Origin: Brenneria nigrifluens DSM 30175 = ATCC 13028
GTDB lineage: Bacteria; Pseudomonadota; Gammaproteobacteria; Enterobacterales; Enterobacteriaceae
Direction: 5' to 3'
Assembly (NCBI RefSeq): GCF_005484965.1
Contig: NZ_CP034036.1
Span: 4,526,001-4,590,000, forward strand
DNA length: 64,000 nt
A program made the translations under genes and the position numbers. The notes beneath the pieces were generated by a model, which saw only the letters and a list, made by a program, of their open reading frames with translations, searched no databases and had not been told where the DNA came from. Below are positions 59,122-64,000 of the stretch, one piece after another. Position 1 is the stretch's first letter. Every line of letters begins with the position of its first letter.

Positions 59122-59346
59122 GACAACCTCTGGACTTGTAGATGTAATTTCGCAGGATTTTTCTATCGCCAATGGACCGTCGCCTGTTTTGTCGACGGCA
59201 TCCCTCTAAATTTTTAATAGAGGCATATTATAACAAATACCGGCGGCTGAATTGATTCAGGTCAGGCAAAATTATGCTGTAATTTTCGCGATCCATGCTG
59301 TTTCACCCATAAACCGCCGGGGCATCGCCGCCGGACCCGCGCCGGA

Positions 59347-60249
59347 CTACACGTTCAATAGCCCTCTTTGCTCTTCAGGCACCGAAGAAACCGGATCCTG
59401 ATGGATAATAATATCAGAACCGGGGAATTCCCTGAGCAACGCCTGCTCCAGATCGTCGGCAATCTGATGCGATTGCACCAGGGGCAGCGCGTCATCCATC
59501 TCCAGATGAAGCTGGATAAAGCGGGTAGGCCCGGCGCGGCGGGTGCGCAAAGCGTGCGCGCCGCTGATGCCCGGCCAGCCGGAGATAATATTGACGATAG
59601 CGTCGCGCTCATTATCCGGCAACGCGCGATCCAGCAGCGACTGCACGGCCAGGTAGCCCATGCGCAGCGCGCTGTACAGAATATAAACCCCGATACCCAG
59701 CGCAAACAGCGCATCGGCTTGGGTCACGCCCCGCCAGCTTAATACCAGCGCCGCCAGAATCGCGCCGTTCATCAGCAGGTCGGACTGGTAGTGCAGCATA
59801 TCCGCCCGCACCGCCTGGCTCCCGGTGCGTTTCACCACCCAGCGCTGCAATGCCACCAGCGACAGGGTTGACGCTAAAGCGATAACCGTCACCCCTATCC
59901 CCACCTCCGGCGCATGCAACGTCCGGGGGGTCATCGTATGCTGTAAGCCGGTCAAAATAAGAAACAGGGCGGAACCGGAAATAAACATGCTCTGCGCCAG
60001 CGCCGCCAGAGACTCCGCCTTGCCGTGGCCGAACGTATGTTCGGGATCCGCCGGCTGCAGCGAGTAGCGCACCACCAGGAGATTCACCAGCGACGCGGCG
60101 ATATCCACCAGGGAATCCACCAGCGACGCCAGCAGGCTCACCGACCCGGTGTACCACCAGGCAAACAGTTTCATCATAAACAACAGGAGCGCGACGGTTG
60201 TCGCCCCAACCGCCGCCAGGGTAATCAGACGCGCATACTGTGAACCCAT
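59347..60249 (-). CDS. fieF: Cation diffusion facilitator FieF (ferrous iron/zinc efflux)
   Basis: FieF (YiiP) exports Fe2+ and Zn2+ in exchange for protons at the inner membrane. The ATG at 60249, preceded by a strong GAGGGGG, gives 300 residues as in E. coli. The intramembrane metal site is intact as Asp45/Asp49 (VDSLVDI) and His153/Asp157 (HYQSD). The cytoplasmic domain has HLEMDD and the final DIIIHQDP. pfkA follows; cpxP, the E. coli neighbour on the other side, is absent. Confidence 0.96.
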   Translation of the reverse strand: MGSQYARLITLAAVGATTVALLLFMMKLFAWWYTGSVSLLASLVDSLVDIAASLVNLLVVRYSLQPADPEHTFGHGKAESLAALAQSMFISGSALFLILTGLQHTMTPRTLHAPEVGIGVTVIALASTLSLVALQRWVVKRTGSQAVRADMLHYQSDLLMNGAILAALVLSWRGVTQADALFALGIGVYILYSALRMGYLAVQSLLDRALPDNERDAIVNIISGWPGISGAHALRTRRAGPTRFIQLHLEMDDALPLVQSHQIADDLEQALLREFPGSDIIIHQDPVSSVPEEQRGLLNV

Positions 60250-60275
60250 AACCCCCCTCACCTGAAAACCGGCAA

Positions 60276-61463
60276 TCAGTCGATAACCGTATTGTCTAAA
60301 GCTTGAGCATAACGCCTGAAAATAAAAATACACCATCCCAGCGCGATCAGCGCCAGCGCGGCGCCAATAAAACCGATTTCCGTCAGGTTCAGGCGGGTAA
60401 TCACCTGATTGCCGAGCAACGCGCCGCCGCCGATGCCGACATTATAAATGCCGGAAAACAGCGCCATGGCGACGTCCGTCGCATCGGGGGCCAACGTCAG
60501 GACTTTGACCTGCATACTCAGACCGATGGCCATAATCGCCACGCCCCAGACGAAGCATACCAGCGACAGGCTGGCGCGACCGAAGGAAAGCGGCAATAAC
60601 AGCAGCAGGCACAAGAACAATAACGCGATGGCGGCGATCAAAAATCCCGCCGGATATTTGTTGCTATAGCGGCTGAACAGCATGCTGCCGAGGATCCCGG
60701 CGCCGCCGAACAGCAGCAGCAGCGCGGTGATAAAGCCGTCGCTCATCAACGCCACCTTTTGCACAAAGGGTTCGATGTAGCTGTAAGCGGTAAAATGGGC
60801 GGTGACCACCACCACCGTCAAACCGTAGACGCAGAGCAGCGCCGGCCGTTTAAACAGCTCCGGCACGCTTTTTAGCGAACCGGCATGACTGCTGGGCAGC
60901 TCGGGCAGCAGTTTCATCATCACCAGCATAACCACAGCGGCAACCGCGCCAATAATCGAAAAAGTGACGCGCCAGCCTAAATACTGGCCGATCACCCGGC
61001 CCAAAGGCAGGCCCAGCACCATCGCCAGCGCGGTTCCCGTCGCCAGCAGGCTCAACGCCTGCGCTTTTTTATCCCTGGGCGCCAGACGCACCGCCAGCGA
61101 TGCCGTTATCGACCAGAAAACCGCGTGGGACAGCGCCACGCCGATACGGGCGATCACCAATACCCAAAAGTTCCACGCCAGGCCGGATAACAGATTGCTG
61201 GCGACAAACAGAATAAAAATTTTAATCAACAGCCGCTTACGCTCCATATTGCTGGAAAGCAGCATACAGGGCAGCGACATGACGCCCACCACCCAGGCAT
61301 AGATGGTGATGATTAACCCCACCTGCGCGGCGCTCATCGCAAAGCTGGCGGAGATATCGGACAGTAAGGCGACGGGGACAAATTCAGCGGTGTTAAAAAT
61401 AAACGCGGCCAGCGCAAGGCTGACGACGCGCAGCCAAGCGGTCGATCGGGGAGAACGGGTCAT
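60276..61463 (-). CDS. sotB: MFS sugar efflux transporter SotB
   Basis: SotB (YdeA) is an inner-membrane DHA1-type exporter of arabinose, IPTG and related sugars in E. coli. From the ATG at 61463 it has 395 residues (E. coli 396) with 12 predicted helices. Long stretches are almost identical: WLRVVSLALAAFIFNTAEFV, SRIGVALSHAVFWSITASLA-like, GTALAMVLGLPLGR and LAPDATDVAMALFSG. The ribosome site is weak. It stands alone between fieF and dcrB, not its E. coli location. Confidence 0.93.
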   Translation of the reverse strand: MTRSPRSTAWLRVVSLALAAFIFNTAEFVPVALLSDISASFAMSAAQVGLIITIYAWVVGVMSLPCMLLSSNMERKRLLIKIFILFVASNLLSGLAWNFWVLVIARIGVALSHAVFWSITASLAVRLAPRDKKAQALSLLATGTALAMVLGLPLGRVIGQYLGWRVTFSIIGAVAAVVMLVMMKLLPELPSSHAGSLKSVPELFKRPALLCVYGLTVVVVTAHFTAYSYIEPFVQKVALMSDGFITALLLLFGGAGILGSMLFSRYSNKYPAGFLIAAIALLFLCLLLLLPLSFGRASLSLVCFVWGVAIMAIGLSMQVKVLTLAPDATDVAMALFSGIYNVGIGGGALLGNQVITRLNLTEIGFIGAALALIALGWCIFIFRRYAQALDNTVID

Positions 61464-61647
61464 GATATTGATATCAAAAGTTAAAATAAAAGAATGCGCA
61501 AATCGGCTCGGTGAGGGGATTACGCGAAGCGCCAATTATCGGACAAGTATCACGCGCCATCCAGCGGCGTTTTTTCCAGTCGGCGTTTCCCCCATGGGTT
61601 TCAGGCGGCAGGATAGCCCTGCGGCCTGAAAGATAAAGGGGATACGG

Positions 61648-62208
61648 CTATTTCAGCTTCAGCGTCTGAATAATGCTTTCCGCTTCGGCCTGCGCCTGCT
61701 GCTGGTTATCCGCCGGCAGCGTAATTTGCAGCGTCAGCAGACGATCGTCCACCTTGCCCAGCACCACCGAGGAATAAGCCTGCTGGCCGCTGCTGGTGAT
61801 AATGCTGTCCAGCTGTTGCAGTTTCTGCCCGTCCACCTCGATGGTTTTGTTGGTCACCACCTGGAGATTGGCGTCACGCGTGCGCTGCTGATCTTCCAGA
61901 CGCTGCGTCAGCACCGATAACTCTTCGGTGGTGTTATCGCCCAGAATCACGATCGCCGCCTTTTGCCCGCTGGCGTTGGCGTAAACGTGCATATTATTGG
62001 CCTGAGTACCCAGTTTACCGCTTTGATCGCTCATATCGGCCGGCAGGGTAAAGGCGACCTTGCCGGACAGCAACTCAATATTCTGACCGGCCGCCGCTTC
62101 CGCCGCCGGCTTATCCTGCGCCGGCGCGGCGTCTTTCGCATCGCCGTCGCAGGCGGCAAGCATAACAACCAACACGCTCATTGCGAGGTATTTCACTACA
62201 TTCGGCAT
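61648..62208 (-). CDS. dcrB: Lipoprotein DcrB
   Basis: DcrB is a periplasm-facing lipoprotein needed for phage C1/C6 infection and lipoprotein homeostasis in E. coli and Salmonella. It has 186 residues (E. coli 185). The signal peptide ends in lipobox LAAC with Cys20. The mature protein matches at LPADMSDQSGKLGTQANNMH and QLDSIITSSGQQAYSSV. It is next to yhhQ as in E. coli. Confidence 0.95.
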   Translation of the reverse strand: MPNVVKYLAMSVLVVMLAACDGDAKDAAPAQDKPAAEAAAGQNIELLSGKVAFTLPADMSDQSGKLGTQANNMHVYANASGQKAAIVILGDNTTEELSVLTQRLEDQQRTRDANLQVVTNKTIEVDGQKLQQLDSIITSSGQQAYSSVVLGKVDDRLLTLQITLPADNQQQAQAEAESIIQTLKLK

Positions 62209-62311
62209 TATGGTTCCCTTTCTCTTTTTATTGGAACGGATAAAACATTATCGCACGCTATTCGATCGGTAAAAACAGCCAGTTTGCGGCCGTCTTTAGT
62301 GCGATACCGGC

Positions 62312-62989
62312 CTAGCGGCGGCTCGCCGCGGGCCGATAAAGCGTGCCGGGCTGCTGTTCGCTCAGGCGTTTCAGCACCATATTCAGCATAACGCCATACA
62401 TCGGCAGGAAGAAAAGCAGGCTGATCAGCAGCTTGAAAGTGTAGTCCACCAGGGCGATTTCAATCCAGTTCGCGGCCATAAAAGGATCGCTGCTGCGATA
62501 AAAGGCGATAAAGAAAAAGGCCAGCGTATCGCAGAGGTTGCCAAAGACGGTGGATACCGCCGGGGCCACCCACCAGGCGTTGCGCCGCCGCAGCCGGTTG
62601 AAAACGTGCACATCCAGAATCTGCCCCAGCACGTACGCCATAAAGCTGGCGCAGGCGATGCGGGCCACGATGATATTGAGCTGCCCCAGCGCGCCGAATG
62701 ACTGCCACGACCCCTGATAAAACAGGGCCGACACCAGATAGGAGATCAGCAGGGCGGGCACCATCACGGTCAGAATGATACGCCGCGCCAGCGGGGCGCC
62801 GAAGATTCTCACGGTCAGATCGGTGGCCAGAAAAATAAACGGAAAAGTGAAAGCGCCCCAGGTGGTATGAAAACCCAAAATCGACACCGGAAGCTGTACC
62901 AGATAATTACTGGAGGTAATGATCAGAATATGAAACAACGCAAGCCAGATCAGCGCCGCAAGCCGCTGCCGGGGAGTAAAATCATACAT
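62312..62989 (-). CDS. yhhQ: Queuosine precursor transporter YhhQ
   Basis: YhhQ imports 7-cyano-7-deazaguanine/7-aminomethyl-7-deazaguanine for queuosine synthesis. The ATG at 62989 gives 225 residues (E. coli 221). There are six membrane helices, with SSNYLVQLPVSILGFHTTWG, FPFIFLATDLTVRIFGAPLA and ILDVHVFNRLR conserved. An upstream 46-codon extension of the frame is Arg-rich and unlikely. Part of the dcrB-yhhQ-tusA-zntA block. Confidence 0.95.
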   Translation of the reverse strand: MYDFTPRQRLAALIWLALFHILIITSSNYLVQLPVSILGFHTTWGAFTFPFIFLATDLTVRIFGAPLARRIILTVMVPALLISYLVSALFYQGSWQSFGALGQLNIIVARIACASFMAYVLGQILDVHVFNRLRRRNAWWVAPAVSTVFGNLCDTLAFFFIAFYRSSDPFMAANWIEIALVDYTFKLLISLLFFLPMYGVMLNMVLKRLSEQQPGTLYRPAASRR

Positions 62990-63206
62990 ATATGCGACCT
63001 TTTTGGTTATTGGGGTGAGGGAACCCAAGAAACGTCCTGCTCTTTTTAGCCGCCGCCCTTCCGGGCCGCCGCTAGCGGCGCATAATACGCATTTGCTCCG
63101 GCAATGCAATGGTTGTTTTTTACGCAAACGTTGTCGCGGCTTGCGCCGAAAAATCCCCGGCGTAAACTATGGCGGTTTTTATTGCCATCTATCACCGAGA
63201 GCCCTG

Positions 63207-63452
63207 ATGACCGATCCCTTCGCCAATCCCGACATAACCCTTGACGCCCAGGGACTGCGCTGCCCGGAACCCGTGATGATGGTACGCAAAGCGGTACGCC
63301 AGATGGCGACCGGGCAAACGCTGCTGGTGCTGGCGGACGACCCGGCGACCACCCGCGATATTCCCGGTTTCTGCCGTTATATGGAACACGAACTGCTGGC
63401 GCAGGTCACCGAGCAATTGCCGTATCGGTATTTGCTGCGCAAAGGGGGATAA
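63207..63452 (+). CDS. tusA: Sulfur carrier protein TusA
   Basis: TusA accepts persulfide sulfur from IscS and passes it to TusBCD for tRNA 2-thiouridine and to molybdenum cofactor synthesis. The ATG at 63207 gives 81 residues, equal to E. coli. The active-site Cys19 is in LDAQGLRCPEPVMMVRKAVR. The longer open frame from 63003 is not family-like. It is divergent from yhhQ and convergent with zntA. Confidence 0.96.
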   Translation: MTDPFANPDITLDAQGLRCPEPVMMVRKAVRQMATGQTLLVLADDPATTRDIPGFCRYMEHELLAQVTEQLPYRYLLRKGG

Positions 63453-63501
63453 GCGCCGCATGCCGGCAAAGCCCGGAGCTTTGCCGACAACTTGAGCGCC
63501 T

Positions 63502-64000
63502 TTAACCATCCCGTTTCTTCAGCAAGCGCAGCGCGTTGGCGGTAACCAGCGCCGTGGCGCCGGAGTCCGCCAGCACCGCCAGCCACAGCCCGGTAATGCC
63601 CATAATGCTGGTGATCAGAAACAGCGCTTTCAGCCCCAGGGCGATGGCGACATTCTGGCGAATATTGCGGTTCGTCGCCCGCGACAGCCGGATCATCGCG
63701 GCCAACCCGTCCAGACGGCTGTGGGTCAAGGCGGCGTCGGCGGTTTCCAGCGCCACGTCCGTGCCGCTGCCCATGGCGATGCCGATGGTCGCCGCTTTCA
63801 TCGCCGGGGCGTCGTTAATGCCGTCCCCCACCATGGCGGTGGGACGTTGCCGATTAAGTTCGCCGATGGCCGTCACTTTATCCGCCGGCAGCAAACCGGC
63901 GCGGAAATCAATGCCCAGCTCGCCGGCGATGGCCGCGGCGGCCCGCGGGTTGTCCCCGGTCAGCATCACGCAGCGGATATTCAGCGTCTTAAGCCGACTC
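63502..64000 (-). CDS. zntA: Zn/Cd/Pb-exporting P-type ATPase ZntA, C-terminal part (cut by window edge)
   Basis: The last 165 residues of a P1B-type ATPase. The frame runs in from the window edge (SRLKTLNIRCVMLTGDNPRA), through MVGDGINDAPAMKAA (hinge motif) and GSGTDVALETADAAL. It reaches the last two membrane helices, which contain the metal-site aspartate in WLAVLADSGATALVTANALR. The phosphorylation DKTG motif and metal-binding domain would be outside. The context tusA-zntA matches E. coli. Confidence 0.95.
   Translation of the reverse strand, partial: SRLKTLNIRCVMLTGDNPRAAAAIAGELGIDFRAGLLPADKVTAIGELNRQRPTAMVGDGINDAPAMKAATIGIAMGSGTDVALETADAALTHSRLDGLAAMIRLSRATNRNIRQNVAIALGLKALFLITSIMGITGLWLAVLADSGATALVTANALRLLKKRDG

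Overview
The window is enterobacterial chromosome. Gene order and protein sequences closely follow the E. coli 88-90 min region in inverted orientation. The aguAB pair, the plant-polysaccharide-type enzyme, the gene losses and the repeat families suggest a soft-rot or plant-associated Pectobacteriaceae member (Brenneria, Pectobacterium or Dickeya-like). The genus is an inference, because no database search was possible.

Layout. 1-5400: 5' end of tuf, the four-tRNA operon (Thr-Tyr-Gly-Thr), a GNAT acetyltransferase, coaA, birA and murB. 5470-11350: a complete rrn operon on the minus strand (P1/P2, boxA, 16S, tRNA-Glu, 23S, 5S, terminators). Its 23S gene carries a helix-45 intervening sequence, and a scrap of a second 5S gene lies downstream. 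11381-19127: murI, btuB with a cobalamin riboswitch, trmA, yijD, fabR, sthA, oxyR. 19128-19761: OxyR operator region, a decayed peroxiredoxin gene and a 174-bp inverted-repeat element; the E. coli ppc/argECBH block is absent here. 19762-25303: the methionine regulon metF, metBL and metJ with two arrays of met boxes, then rpmE. 25560-33855: priA, cytR, ftsN, hslVU, menA, rraA, zapB. 34390-42616: glpF, glpK, a 272-bp MITE-like repeat, a broken MFS transporter, glpX, fpr, yiiR, yiiQ, tpiA.

42735-57934 is the accessory part, inserted between tpiA and pfkA where E. coli has sbp and cdh. It has aguA-aguB (agmatine to putrescine) and a divergent locus that looks like a self-contained outer-to-inner membrane uptake system. 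On the minus strand is tonB-exbB-exbD-fused ABC permease-ABC ATPase. On the plus strand are an SsuA/TauA-type binding protein, a TonB-dependent receptor, a Tat-exported protein resembling exo-rhamnogalacturonan lyases and a DUF6250-like protein. A LysR regulator gene converges on the last one. The energiser, receptor, periplasmic binding protein and importer are encoded together with periplasmic enzymes, so this is the best candidate for an undescribed system; its substrate is not settled by sequence.

58159-64000: pfkA, fieF, sotB, dcrB, yhhQ, tusA and the 3' end of zntA. The last four form a conserved block that lies elsewhere in E. coli, so this is a rearrangement junction. Several repeat families with covarying hairpins are scattered through the intergenic regions and are listed separately.
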